Source: Metridium senile (Eukaryota > Cnidaria > Anthozoa > Actiniaria > Metridiidae). Taken from it: 64,000 nucleotides of DNA. Below are positions 11,464 through 22,283 of the stretch, one piece after another. The stretch is taken from assembly GCA_949775045.1 (NCBI GenBank), contig OX459095.1, forward strand, positions 33,400,564 to 33,464,563. Reading direction: 5' to 3'. The translations under genes and the position numbers were made by a program. The notes below the pieces were generated by a model, which was not told where the DNA came from, searched no databases, and worked only from the letters and a program-made list of their open reading frames with translations. Numbering within the stretch: the first letter of the stretch is position 1; the number at the start of each line of letters is the position of its first letter.

Positions 11464-12128
11464 GAGAGCTGGTCTGTAATAACCGAACATCATCGGCAGA
11501 CCTTGGAAAATCAAAAACCTTAAAACTTTGTCAGATCATAGCCTTAGGTGTACTAGTTATCACAATATAACTCAATAAGAAATTGGCGATTATTTTTTTA
11601 GAACGAATTCGAAGGCAATTTTGATTTTTGCCGTTTTTGGGCCTATTTTTAGCTATGAATACCACCTCTCAAACGAAGTCCGTTTCTTCAAGAATATCAA
11701 AAGTCATACAACGTTTGTGTTAATACTTCAAAAAAACATAGAATGTGGGGCTTTTTTAGTGCTTCTTGATCGAAATAGTCAAAAGTGCAATATTTTACAC
11801 GAATTTTGACTTTGTTCGATTTTGAAGCAACTTCGGCGACACAAAAAAATAGCAAAATTCGCATCAAAATATCTCCACTGGTACGACGATCTAGAACCTA
11901 AAAATACTTCTGAAACGACGAGGGATATGTCTTCATTTGAAATGGCTAATAACATTTTGGGGCCACTCGAAAATACGATTCAGAGATTCGATGTTTGAAA
12001 GGTTATAATCTCAAAAATCCACGCGTCACGCTTGTTGTTGTTGTCACGCAAGTTCACAACATAACTGAGGTGAAAATTTATTTCTGCTCGAAAACTGACT
12101 TTCATTACCACAAATGCCTAGCATGATC

Positions 12129-12632
12129 TGATCTCTTATCTGACTTGTTTGCCGTCAATTAGCGCGCCACAAAACCTATTCTAAAAATAATACAAAGTCT
12201 AGAAATCGCGCTTAAATTTTGAGATAACATAGTTAAATTACAGAAGTTACCAATTTCATAGGATATTTTCTTTTTTTTTTTGACTTTTCAACTATACCGA
12301 AAATGCCAGTTGCCTGTCAATATTGTGTTACGCATGTCACAGGAACTGTGCTAGGTTTTTAGAATTTTCTCTCCCTCCCGATAATTACCTCTTATTTGAT
12401 GTATAATTTTTTAATGTCCATTTAGTTCTAAACATATAAACTTTTTATGTCAAAACATTTTAATTTAATGTAATTAGACTAATTGCTCCAAAGCGTAATT
12501 ACTAAGTAGGACTGGTTAGGACTGGGCCGACGCCACCTGTCTTTGATTTAATACATCTTGCAAAACAAACTCAAAGTAAACAACGTTCAGTGTTTGTGTT
12601 GTTTCGAGACAACTTATTAGCCGAGGATGATG
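12129..12632. other. Interior of TTAA element, no gene seen
   Basis: AT-rich sequence just inside the left arm. Stops occur in all frames and there is a long T-run near 12268. Nothing coding is recognised. Confidence 0.4.
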
Positions 12633-13600
12633 TCTAAAAGTACACACGAGTGAGCACGAGTGAAAAAAATGAAAATATGAAAAAAACGAAAAAAGTTGGA
12701 AAAAAATGAAAAAAAATTGAAAAAATGAAGAACAACCAAATAACGAAACAGTATAAAATAACAAATATGGAAGCAATAGAAAATAAAAAAGGAATTAAAT
12801 TTAAAAATTAACAGAAAATTCAACATGAAATGATCATTTTGCTATATAATTCATTTTTTGAAAAAAACGCTCAACTAAGACTGTTACAGTTTTATTGTTA
12901 CTATTAGATAATGTAGACATTGTTGCTGTTTTAATAGAGTACTAACACTACAACCGTGAAACAACTTTTAAGTTAAAACTAAATATTGTTAAATAATAGC
13001 AAAATCCTTTGTTTTTCGATTGTCTATTCTCTTGTTTCTATTTTAGTTAGTGTATGTTTCACCAGTAAACTAGTTTTTACTCTGTGTAAATAATTATTTA
13101 TTAATTAAATGGGCTCCGATCGATAGCAACTGAAATGAATGAATAAAGCTTTTAAAATACTTCTTGTAAAAGAATGTTTTTCTTTCATGTTTTCATTATT
13201 TTTCATCCATTTTTCATTTCTTTTACTCTTCATTAATTGTAGAAATATATCATTTCTTATGCTCTGCTAAGTTATATATATATATATATATATAATTGTC
13301 GTCAAACTAAGGAGATTTTTGCCCGATACTTTTACGTTTATTACAAGCCATTTGTTTTCGCATCATTTTATTTATCATTTGAATTGTTTGTTGTTATATC
13401 AATTCATGTTTAATTTTCTGTTAATTTTTAAATGTAATTCATTTTTCTTTTCTATTGCTTCCTTCCATATTTGTTATTTTATACTGTTACGTTATTTGGT
13501 TCTTTTTCCCCTTTTTTCAATTTTTTCCTTTTTTCATAATTTCCTTTTTTCCCTCGTGGTGACTCGTGGTGACTCGAGGTCACTCGTGTGTACTTTTAGA
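12633..13600. repeat. Inverted repeat of about 200 bp (foldback) with about 565-bp interior
   Basis: TCTAAAAGTACACACGAGTG at 12633 and TCACTCGTGTGTACTTTTAG ending at 13600 are the outer ends of arms that continue through purine-rich (GAAAAA)n-like sequence and an ATAACAAATATGGAAG block, then AAAATTAACAGAAAATT near the inner ends. Arms are about 12633-12834 and 13396-13600, with several small indels. The long minus-strand and plus-strand open frames here are shadows of the A/T-rich arms. Confidence 0.7.
13272..13295. repeat. (TA)n microsatellite
   Basis: About 12 TA dinucleotides in the interior of the foldback element. Confidence 0.9.
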
Positions 13601-13865
13601 CAGCATCGCTGATAAGAGCTTTTATAGTACTCGAGCAGTGGTGGCTGTGGCGCAAGTCGAGACAAAAAAGAGAATGTATTGTGCGTCTCTATTGCACATT
13701 GTGAAAGACCCATTCAATCCCATTTGAAGTCTCTTAATTTAAGACTGAACTGAGAAACAGCTACTTCTTGCAAGAGCAGGTAAGATATGATGTTGTTTAC
13801 GCTTTGTGACTAGGGTATATAGCCAATTAATGTACGATTAATTTCATAACCACTGCGAAATGATC

Positions 13866-14490
13866 CTAGGAATTCCAAGGGAATTCTAGGATTTTCTTAA
13901 GAATCCCTAGGAATATCTTCCTAGGGCTTCCTAGGATTTCCTAGGAAATTCCTAGGAACAAGGTGTGAAATTTCACAGCAAATTCGAACAAAGAATGCAA
14001 AGAATGCTGTGAATTCCTAGGAAATTCCTAGGGTTACCACAGGGAGCCCAAACTATTGATTCAAGGGCATTTTAAAAACAAGGAGTGTATGGAAGATTAT
14101 AAATTTTGTTAAAAATAAAATAAGTCCTCTCTTGTCTGTGTTTGATATTATAAGATCAGGACATCAAACATATTCTTCAAATTGATGGTTTTTATGAAAT
14201 CATGGTTTATAATTAATACCATGAATGTTTTTTTACTTTTTTTTTCTGTGATATTTATCAAGTTTTACTTTTGTATATTTTTTGTATACAAAAAGTATAC
14301 ACAGAGCACTTGCTAAAAAGTTAAATCAATAATTCTTATAATTAGCAAGTTTTTACTATATTAAAATAATATAATTTGGAAGTCTAAGTACTCTTCCTAG
14401 GAATTCCTAGGAATTCTTAGGAATAGGATAGTTTTTGACACCTTCCCCTGCCATTCAGATTTTTAGGAATTACTAGGAATTACTAGGAAA
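13866..14490. repeat. Clusters of CCTAGGAATT palindromic units
   Basis: Near 13866-13960, 14008-14032 and 14393-14490 the sequence is built from overlapping units such as TTCCTAGGAATTCCTAGGAA and variants (CCTAGGATTTCC, TACTAGGAA). Each unit is self-complementary, so each cluster can fold many ways. Between 14035 and 14390 lies unremarkable AT-rich DNA with no gene. Confidence 0.7.
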
Positions 14491-14695
14491 TGGGGGGGGG
14501 GGGGGGTTCCCCTAAAAAAAATATCGAGCAAGCACTCCAATCTCAAAATCGTTCAACATCAATATGGCAAAACAAATAGAGCTTGGTATAGCAAAAAAAA
14601 TATCCTGCAACACTCGAGGGCGAAAAAAAAAATTTGAGTACACTGAAGATCTACCCATCTCCCTACAAAAAATCAAATGGTCCGTCTCTAATTAG
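14491..14695. repeat. Poly-G/C-ended MITE, copy 1 (degenerate)
   Basis: A 15-G run at 14492-14506 opens an approximately 200-bp unit whose far end reads TCAAATGGTCCGTCTCTAATT, very close to the right ends of the copies at 15368-15594 and 50561-50796. The C-run expected near its right end is missing or eroded. Confidence 0.45.
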
Positions 14696-15065
14696 AACAG
14701 CATATCTCACCTAGAATCTCCTATTCACGGCTATGTGGTCGGTCCGTATGAAAGTCCGATCTAGCCTGACCTCAATTAAGCGGCCTTATATATATATTTA
14801 ATATACTTGGATAATTTTACACAAGAATACGCATATTTTTTTAAAGATTGGCTTTATACTATGTTTCATCTCATTATTGTACTACACCTCCCAAAGCAAT
14901 CCAGTCATACTTCAGTAGGACAGCCTCCAAGTTTAAGGGGCAACCCATAGCATCTGACGCCGCTGATCAAATTTCTGAGGCAGCCACAGAAGAAGAGTTA
15001 TACCAATCATCGCCAACTGTTGTCTTCAACATCCAATCACATTTCAGACATACAATCTTTGTTTA

Positions 15066-15236
15066 ATGAACGAGAAAGAAAATGGCTTCAAGCGCCTTAC
15101 AATCAAAACATTCACCGCCATCTGTGACTTTTTTGAAATTGACACAAGTTCCATTTCAGCCCTTGGGCTCAGACGCCCATACATCGCTCTTTTACGAGCA
15201 TTCTTGCTTTCATGTCCTTGTGCGCAGTCCAAATAA
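15066..15236 (+). CDS. 56-residue ORF, possible C-terminal exon
   Basis: From the ATG at 15066 a frame encodes MNEKENGFKRLTIKTFTAIC, then DFFEIDTSSISALGLRR and a SCPCAQSK C-terminus. The pattern (GFKRLT, a hydrophobic core, RRPYI.LL, SCPC) looks like genuine coding sequence, perhaps a helical DNA-binding-like segment. The preceding plus-strand frame (14848-15066) with ATEEELYQSSPT may be the same gene in another frame. It lies inside the TTAA element and is the best candidate for cargo or an older inserted gene. Family unknown. Confidence 0.35.
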   Translation: MNEKENGFKRLTIKTFTAICDFFEIDTSSISALGLRRPYIALLRAFLLSCPCAQSK

Positions 15237-15367
15237 TTTGTCAAGTGTAAATACTGTACATTATGTAAAAAGATGAAATAAGATATGGAATATAGACACT
15301 TGTTATAACATGTTACTGTTGCTCCATAGGAAATATGTATATATTTTTATATATGTGTTGGATTGAC

Positions 15368-15594
15368 TAAGGGGTGGACCATTTGACTTTTGAGGGGGTG
15401 GTTATGGGGGTGGATGATTTGATTCGCGCAGGAAGTTTTTTTTTACCCCGCTGGCATGAGCACGGAATTTATTTGATAGAAATGCAAAGATTTGAGTGGC
15501 GAATTTGTCTTGTAGGAATTTTTTTTTCGAAATCATCTACCACAACCCCCCCCCCCCCCCCCCCCTCAAAAGTTAAATGGTCCACCTGGCCTAA
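15368..15594. repeat. Poly-G/C-ended MITE, copy 2 (best preserved)
   Basis: The left end GGGGTGGACCATTTGACTTT, then TGAGGGGG, is inverted at the right end (CCCCCTCAAAAGTTAAATGG then TCCACCT). A 20-C run (15546-15565) lies just inside the right arm. Flanking TAA/TTA bases suggest a short target duplication. Length about 227 bp, non-coding. Confidence 0.7.
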
Positions 15595-16046
15595 TTAGGA
15601 AAGAGAGTGAACTTTAGGGTTCGTGTGTCTAGACCGATTGACTGCGTATTATTTGAAGTTTTGTGGAGTGATTGAACATTGTTTATGTATTTTTTTTTTA
15701 TTATTTAAATTTTTAATTATTAAAAGTCCGTCTGACCTCGTCTGATAAGAGTCATTAAATTGCTTCAAACAAAAATATATTCCTTGAATTTCCCACAAAA
15801 CTCGATTCAAATGTAGGAAAGGTATATAAAAATGATCATGCTAGGCATTTGTGGTAATGAAAGTCATTTTTCGAGCAGAAATAAATTTTCACCTCAGTTA
15901 TGTTGTGAACTTGTGTGACAACAACAAAGCGTGAAGCGTGGATTTTTGAGATTATGACCTTTTAAACATCGATTCTCTAATTGTATTTCCGAGTGGCCCC
16001 AAAATTTTATTAGCCATTTCGAAAGAAGACATATCCCTCGTCGTTT

Positions 16047-18158
16047 TTTCATTTGGAAAACGATTCGCCGCTGTCTGAACCCATCTGGAACTACATGCTT
16101 ACCCTATTCACGTGACTGTGTTGACGTAGCAGATGATTTCAACACGTTTTTCTCGTCTGTTGGTAAAAAAGCTGCACAAGAAGCCCAGAAATTGGCACAA
16201 GATTACAACCTAAGTCCTGTCGAGCCTGTACTCAAAGTGACCCGTTAATGAAAAAATCCGAAATGTTTTCCTTCCAACAAGTTTCTACCGAACAAGTGAG
16301 AGACACAATCATGTTAATGGCCTCAAATAAATCTCCAGGCCATGACAAGATTAGTATGAAAGTCATCAAGATTGCTCTACCACACATTATCCAACCCGTA
16401 ACCGACTTAATAAACGATTCTCTATCTAAAGGAATCTTTCCTAAAACCTGGAAAACTGCAGAGGTTATTCCCCATCTAAAAAATGGAGACCACGAAACAG
16501 CCAGTAACAACAGGCCTATTTCATTACTTCCTGCACTTTCAAAAGTTGTAGAGAAAATTGTTCATAACCAGCTGGTTAGCCATCTCACAACCAACCAATT
16601 GCTCACATCACATCAAAGTGGTAACAAAAAGCTGCATTCCACAGAAACACTTGGAATCCTTTTCACGAGCCAGTTATATAAAGCTATTGATGAAAAGAAG
16701 ATCACTGCAGCACTACTACTAGACTTTAGTAAAGCCTTTGACAGCTTAAACCATGAAACCTTACTTGAAAAACTTACTACACTTGGCGTCTCTACTCCTG
16801 CACTGAAGTAGAGTGCAACGAGTACGTATAAACACCTCTTTATCCAGTCCCCTTGTGATAAACCATGGAGTACCTCAAGGTTCAATACTGGGACCACTAC
16901 TATTTAACATTTACATCAATGATTTACCATCCACTTGTGAGATTTGTAATATAGAATCTTATGTTGACGACTCAAAGTTGTACATATCCTTTTCAACTAA
17001 GGAAACTCTAAAAGGCCTAGAAGACCTAACGCATGATCTATTACGCGTAGCAGGTTCAATACTGGGACCACTACTATTTAACATTTACATCAATGATTTA
17101 CCATCCACTTGTGAGATTTGTAATATAGAATCTTATGTTGACGACTCAAAGTTGTACATATCCTTTTCAACTAAGGAAACTCTAAAAGGCCTAGAAGACC
17201 TAACGCATGATCTATTACGCGTAGCAGCATGGTGTAGTTCTAATTACCTACTGATAAACCCGGACAAAACTCAGTTCTGTGTTTTTGGTACCCGTCAAAT
17301 GCTTATGAGATCCACTATCCCAACAATAAAGTTCCTTGGAAAAGAACTGAACATTGTAGACTCAATAAAAGATCTTGGGGTCATTCTGGATAGCAAACTC
17401 TCATTCAACGAACACACCAATTCCCTAGTATCATCTTTAATGAGTAAACTGTGTATGATCAGTAGAATCCGCCATCTATTAGACTACTCTACACTGTCCG
17501 TTGTCATCAATTCACTCGTTTTCAGCAAACTATACTACTGTTCTAGTATATGGTCTGGTACTAGTAAGAGCAACATTTCTAAACTACAGTTAGTGCAAAA
17601 TTTTGCAGCTCGCATCTTGTCTGGAAAAAAGAAGTATGACCACATAACACCTACATTGAAACAACTTAAACTTTTACCTGTCCTGGAAACATTGCATTTA
17701 CGTGACGCTATGCTGATGTTCAAATGCATGAATTCACTTGTGCCAAAATACCTGTCATCTATGTTCGTCAAACGCTCCGATGTTCATACTAGAAACACAC
17801 GGAATTGTAATACTCTTCAAATTCCGAAATGTAGAACTCCAACATCACAACAGAGTTTTTCCTACAGAGGTACGAAGTTATGGACGACCTACCAGACTCC
17901 CTCAAAGACTCTAAGTCCATAAAAGCTTTTCGAAACTCTTTAAGAGGATCGATGCTAGAACGTTGGCTTGGGATCACTTAGGACAGTTTTTTAATTATAA
18001 TATATAAATATTAGTTGTTAAATTTCATTAGATTCCAAATATTAAATTTCCTATTATTGTAAATTAGATTTTTCTATTAATATATTATATTTTCACTTAA
18101 AAATTGGCCTGAAAAGCCCTATGGGGAGCTCCAATAAAATGTATGTATGTATGTATAT
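16047..18158 (+). mobile_element. LINE (jockey/CR1-like RT), 5'-truncated and broken
   Basis: The upstream frame (16248-16811) carries RT blocks MASNKSPGHDKISMKV, NNRPISLLPALSKV and LLDFSKAFDSLNHETLL. The second frame (16813-17922) carries VPQGSILGPLLFNIYINDLP and the YVDD box, then the C-terminal domain with LVFSKLYYCSSIWSG and YDHITPTLKQLKLLPV. Between the frames, at 16811, the residues that normally separate the two RT halves (W-F-x-S-Y-L) are missing, so about 30 bp is deleted with a frame change. The RT holds an exact 174-bp tandem duplication (separate entry). The 3' end is CTGAAAAGCCCTATGGGGAG followed by (ATGT)n. It inserted into the right arm of the TTAA element between CGTCGTTT and TCAGAAGT. 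Confidence 0.85.
16879..17226 (+). repeat. Exact in-frame 174-bp tandem duplication in the RT catalytic region
   Basis: 16879-17052 and 17053-17226 appear identical by eye. The 58-residue unit starts GSILGPLLFNIYINDLPSTC and includes the SYVDDSKLY catalytic box, so the reverse transcriptase frame contains two YVDD boxes. The frame remains open through both units. Confidence 0.9.
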
Positions 18159-18588
18159 GTTTCAGAAGTATTTTTAGGTTCTAGATCGTCGTACCAGTGG
18201 AGATATTTTGATGCGAATTTTGCTATTTTTTATCTCGCCGAAGTTGCTTCAAAAATCTGTAAAATATTCCACTTTTGACTATTTCGATCAAGAAGCACTA
18301 AAAAAGCCCCCAATTCTATGTTCTTTTGAAGTATTAACACAAAAGTTGTATTACTTTTGATTTTCTTGAAGAAACGGACTTCGTTTGAGAGGTGGTATTC
18401 ATAGCTAAAAATAGGCCCAAAAACGGCAAAAATCAAAATTGCCTTCGTTCTTAAAAAATAATCGCCCAATTTCTTATTGAGTTATATTGTGATAACTAGT
18501 ACACCTAAGGCTATGATCTGACAAAGTTTCAAGGTTTTTGATTTTCCAAGGTCTGCCGACGATGTTCAGTTATTACAGACCAGCTCTC

Positions 18589-19078
18589 TTAAAGCTCTTT
18601 TTATTATCCATGAGCAATCACTATTGTTATCAATTAAGGTGAATATAATAAAAATAAGTGAAAAAAAAAACAATTTATTTTAGAGTTTGGTGCCACTAAA
18701 ATACTTGGTTTTTAATAAAAGTGTTACTAATCTATTCTATTCTAATCTATGATTTAAAATATTGTATTATCTTATTGTGGACCTTTACTGGTCTCACTTG
18801 TGATTGGTTAGAAAACAATTAACATCCCAGACATTCTTATTTATTTATTTTGTTGTCTTATAATAATTACTCTATTTAATTTGACATTATGGTGCCAAAA
18901 CCAACTCTGTGAAACCCAACCCACTAGGTTAAGTTTATTTAAAATTAGGTAATATTATTTTTAATAATTACATTTAATCTTTTTTATAACCTCTACGAAT
19001 TCGTATAACAAAATTAGAAATGGAGGAGGTCAGTGGTGGCAAAATAGAGTTAGCCATCTTTCAATATCGGAGCTTGCT
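18589..19078. other. Copy A continuation, no gene seen
   Basis: Matches 23789-24235 of copy B. AT-rich, stops in all frames. The right TTAA is at 18589-18592. Confidence 0.45.
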
Positions 19079-19283
19079 GAGAGGAATTACAAAAAATGGA
19101 TTGCCTTAATACCGCTCACTGGGAATATGCAAAATCTCCGAGCACACATGGTTAACACAATCTCAAGTCTGATCAAAACAACTCCAGCTAGTTTAGTCAC
19201 TTGGCAAAAAATGGCTGGAGCGATTTTATGCCGCGTCACCATCTACAACAAAAGAATGTTGAGGCATCAAAACTATAAGTAAA
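19079..19283 (+). pseudogene. LIPLT-family gene fragment, copy A
   Basis: Plus-strand coding remains KKWIALIPLTGNMQNLRAH, then TPASLVTWQKMAGAILCRVT and IYNKR. The better-preserved duplicate is at 24263-24490. Compared with copy B it lacks a few residues around SKKLK and is frame-disturbed near the end. The same block (LIPLTTDLKILKDHM) occurs in the gene at 59745-62600, so all three belong to one multicopy family. Function unknown. Confidence 0.5.
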
Positions 19284-19461
19284 GTAAAAAGCAAAGAACA
19301 GTATTTTACGTCGGAAGCCAGATGACCAAATGCCTGTCATGGAGTATAATGAGCACCCTCACGCCCAAATTGTGCATATGCCTGTCATAAAGATATATTG
19401 AACACTTTCCAGCCTTTGGAGAAAGAGCTAACAAAAAGGTAGATCTAAATATTATTACATT

Positions 19462-19850
19462 GCAGGGTTCGTATCCCGGCCGGACCGATACTCAGGGTCT
19501 TAAAATAATTGAGAAGAAGGTACTGCCTTTGTAATTCAATCTGCAAATGGTTAGACCTCCACGTCTTCTCGGATAAGGACGTAAAACCGTAGGTCCTGTC
19601 TGTCTTCACTCTTATCCCACATAAGGCAGATGTTAGAGATCCTAATGTACTTTGTTTGCAAAGAGTAGGGGATTATCTCCCGTTACAACAGTTAGGTCCC
19701 TGAGGCATACACTAATCCACACTCACGGTTGTAAACTGCTTCTAGCAGTCCGATAAGTCCTGTGCATGTAAAATAAGAAATTGTAAACAGTCACTGAAAA
19801 GCCCCGAGGGGAGTATCTGTATATAAATGTATCTGTATATTTATTGCATT
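19462..19850 (+). mobile_element. SINE-like repeat, copy A
   Basis: Begins with a pol III B-box-like GGGTTCGTATCCC. It continues with a body including TGGTTAGACCTCCACGTCTTC, then CTCGGATAAGGACGTAAAACC, and ends CACTGAAAAGCCCCGAGGGG plus a TATCTGTATATATT simple tail. The 3' end (CTGAAAAGCCC...GGGG) is shared with both jockey/CR1-like LINEs in the window, as expected if the SINE is mobilised by that LINE. The A box half is missing or degenerate. The copy at 24664-25055 is its segmental duplicate. Confidence 0.6.
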
Positions 19851-20144
19851 CACAATACTAAAAATGTATATGGTGACCACTCAATGAAATGTGAGCAACA
19901 CCTGCAAAAAGAAAGCCTATGTAAAGAGCTATGTATAAAGCTGATCAGAAACTAAAACAAGCTAAGCAAATAAACTAAAAAACTCTCATCGCAGGGTAAA
20001 ATTTATTATCAGATAATTATAACGAATAGGAAAACTAGACTCAAAAACATCAAACTACCTACCTGTATATTGATGACATTTTCCTTTTATATATGACAGG
20101 TACTTGACCTGAATGAACGAGAGCTTGAGTGGCTCTGAAGACAT

Positions 20145-20342
20145 ATGGGTCATAGCCTGCAGATACATAGACAATTCTACAGGCTGCACAACTCGACTGT
20201 AGAAATGGCCAAAGTCAGTAGGCTCCTTTCGACCATCGATAAAGGAGGGGTGTCGAAATATGCTGGAAAGTCATTAAATAACTTGGAGCCATGTCTTGAT
20301 GAGCAAAGTAATGGTTTACAGTGCTCTTTATCCTCCTCCTAA
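20145..20342 (+). other. Duplicated short open frame near the duplication junction
   Basis: Plus-strand 65-residue frame starting MGHSLQIHRQFYRLHNSTVE. The copy B counterpart (25360-25512, ending DDLEPC in a similar reading) is frame-shifted. Protein-like runs such as AKVSRLLSTIDKGGVSKYAG are shared, so it may be a remnant exon. No family recognised. Confidence 0.3.
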
Positions 20343-20655
20343 TGTATAATAATGTATACATATTTAAAAAAATTGTTTTAAGGTGGATAAACTAATTTGT
20401 AGGTAAGGAAATTAGTAGAAGAGGTAGAAGAGATTGAGGATATATACAAGAGCCAGTTTAGAGAGAAGAGGGCAATAAGGTAGTTTACATGTAGATAGAG
20501 GTAACACTGTGAAGTTCCTATCAGCAAGATGAAGTGAAAGAGATAAGAAAAAATCCCACAAATCTTAAAAATGGAGTGGCCCAAATAGTGAAAAGTAGGA
20601 GGAATAAACTTTTTAAGGCTTCAGGAGATAAATGGTGCAAATGGAGAGACATCAG

Positions 20656-22060
20656 TTCCTGTCAGTTTGGCGAACTGCCCGATGACATAAAAATGTTAGC
20701 ATTCCTAGCAGGTGAATTGTCTAACAGTTACACATTCTGTTCTACTTTTGCAGATCTTAGTTCCGATAATGGCGATTATGTCCTTGGTACTTTTGGCAAT
20801 AAAAGTAACAACAAATGAAGGCCTTGGCAATATAGTGATAGGGAAAAGATTGCCCAAAAAGTTGATATCTTTGAAACCAAGCATCAAAGGAGAACATTGC
20901 AGAGTCAACAAAAAGAACAAAAATCACAACATTTATCTCTAAACAACATAGTAGACAGAAATTTGTGCCACGGCTGGGGAAGCCAATCGACCGTGCACAC
21001 ATTGAACTTGAAAAACAATGGTTGTGCTTATTACCACCGTCGTATTTTACAGTTGGCCGTTTCAATGTCAAACGTAACACTTTCAATTACCTTTTCAAAG
21101 GTCAAGCCTACGCACCACTGGTCAAGTATGTTAATGCAGTGAGGACTGATTGTCATCTTTCTAGGCTCACAAAGAACATTATAAAATGGTTCAATGAAAA
21201 CAGAGGAGAAGGTAAACCATTTGATGTCCTCTTTACAGGAAATGAATTTGTTTTACATGGATTTATGTTTTTAATAGCAGTATTAATGCCATTTGCAAAA
21301 GAAAATTCTCAAAATGAATGTGATCTTTATGCTTTGTTTTACATTTGTCTCTCTCTTGTCTCTCGAGAGACTGTGTTTCTTTGTTCAATCGTGTTGACAT
21401 TTCAGACCTACAGGTAAGAGATCTTGTGCAACAATTCAAGATAATTTTTAAACTTCATGATTTTTTCTGTTCTTTCCATCCTACCATTTGGCATCTACAA
21501 TTGTAGGTCATTTTGTTCCAGCTCATACAAGAGATATGAACAACTAGTATGGTATGGGCCTTGCACTTAACTCAATGGAGGGTAGGTAATTTTAAACACG
21601 TGTCTTTTGCTCGCTATAGTAGTAATACCGTTTATCATTTAAGGCGGCAACAAATCTTTCTACATGAATATGTTTCTCTTTTGTGGCTCCGGGAAAGGGG
21701 TTATAACATCTCTAAGCCCTCACTTTCTAGGAATAAAAGATATATTCCAAACAGGGCCTTAAAATGGAAAGACGTATAATGCAAAATTCAAGGCTCGAAA
21801 ATGTATTCAGAATTAACAAAAATTTAGTCAAGCCCAAGTACAATTTTGATTCATATTCAAGAAGATTCAAGTATATTCACCTCATTTCTCATTCAAGCTC
21901 AACTCCTAAAATATCAATTAAGATCAAGGCTTATGAAACTTTGTCAACAAGGCATTCAAACGTGTCAACAAATCACAGGAGGCCCGAACCAACAGGCAAT
22001 ACATATATACTGCAATTTGTAATTTCAAATCTTACCGTTAACTCGATTGTCTGTTTCAGT
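20656..22060 (+). pseudogene. Uncharacterised multicopy family, copy B (better preserved)
   Basis: The frame at 20656-20818 has ELPDDIKMLAFLAGELSNSY. 20965-21417 is 150 residues open, with PRLGKPIDRAHIELEKQWLC, YAPLVKYVNAVRTDCHLSRL, IIKWFNENRGEGKPFDVLFT and GNEFVLHGFMFLIAVLMPFA. 21549-21779 has RQQIFLHEYVSLLWLRERGY. The intervening parts are in other frames or spliced. The motif order is the same as in copy A. I recall this as a high-copy protein of basal metazoans, with an N-terminal CPC..CNG finger such as the one at 28780-28951 and no assigned activity. Frameshifts suggest a pseudogene. Confidence 0.5.
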
Positions 22061-22133
22061 TAGCTTCATCTCACCCAGCTGTCTTGTGCCAATGGAAGGA
22101 ACAAATCCACGGCTTTTCTTAAAAAACACCCCA

Positions 22134-22283
22134 TTAAACCTTTCTCCTCTTCTTAAAATTCTCTAACATTTGAACTACTTTCACTCTATCAATGTCCTTT
22201 TCCTCTACTACCTCATCTCCTGACCGATCACTATCTTGCATAACTTCCTCACGAACTTCCTCAACGTTAAAACGAGCGGCCAT
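22134..22283 (-). CDS. Small acidic ORF, copy B
   Basis: Starts MAARFNVEEVREEVMQDS and keeps the full 49-residue frame of the copy at 8993-9142, with four differences visible (L/M, G/D, D/E and one further). Retention in both copies is mild support for function. The divergent mini-ORF (ATG at about 22334) is also kept. Confidence 0.35.
   Translation of the reverse strand: MAARFNVEEVREEVMQDSDRSGDEVVEEKDIDRVKVVQMLENFKKRRKV

Larger units (their letters stand above)
11464..18588. mobile_element. TTAA-flanked element with about 660-bp terminal inverted repeats
   Basis: The element begins GAGAGCTGGTCTGTAATAAC and ends with its inverse (GTTATTACAGACCAGCTCTC), flanked on both sides by TTAA (11460-11463 and 18589-18592). 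The left arm runs 11464 to about 12128. The right arm is 18588 to about 18159 plus 16046 to about 15834, split by a LINE insertion. Copy B of the segmental duplication has the uninserted site near 23785. TTAA targets are typical of piggyBac and Kolobok superfamilies. No recognisable transposase lies between the arms, so the element is non-autonomous or a composite foldback. The arms contain an open frame (11621-11809 plus; 18469-18230 minus) that is simply the shared arm sequence. Confidence 0.8.
5921..20342. repeat. Tandem segmental duplication, copy A
   Basis: Copy A matches copy B (20343-25512) in the same order and orientation: 5921-6640 with 20343-20660, 7525-9615 with 20665-22756, 10428-11463 with 22757-23788, and 18589-20300 with 23789-25512. 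The match begins at ATAATGTATA followed by a run of A-rich sequence and runs to GGAGCCATGT. Copy A contains extra DNA absent from B: about 870 bp at 6645-7520 (or a deletion in B), a LINE fragment (9616-10427) and a TTAA element (11464-18588). The shared parts differ by scattered substitutions and small indels, and look only a few percent diverged by eye. Confidence 0.8.

Noticed and set aside
11621..11809. Conserved ORF repeated at 18469-18230 as a gene pair
   Set aside because: Both are the same terminal inverted repeat sequence. Neither continues into a protein domain.
12516..12826. Phe-rich hydrophobic ORFs on the minus strand and at 13319-13612 on the plus strand as membrane proteins
   Set aside because: They are translations of purine-rich inverted-repeat arms. 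The same sequence reads on both strands because the arms are inverted copies.
15374..15598. 74-residue ORF with a Pro-rich tail
   Set aside because: The Pro run is the 20-C homopolymer at the end of a MITE. Not coding.
20378..20584. Hydrophobic minus-strand ORF as a membrane protein
   Set aside because: AT-rich low-complexity frame with no counterpart frame in the duplicated copy A, so no evidence of constraint.
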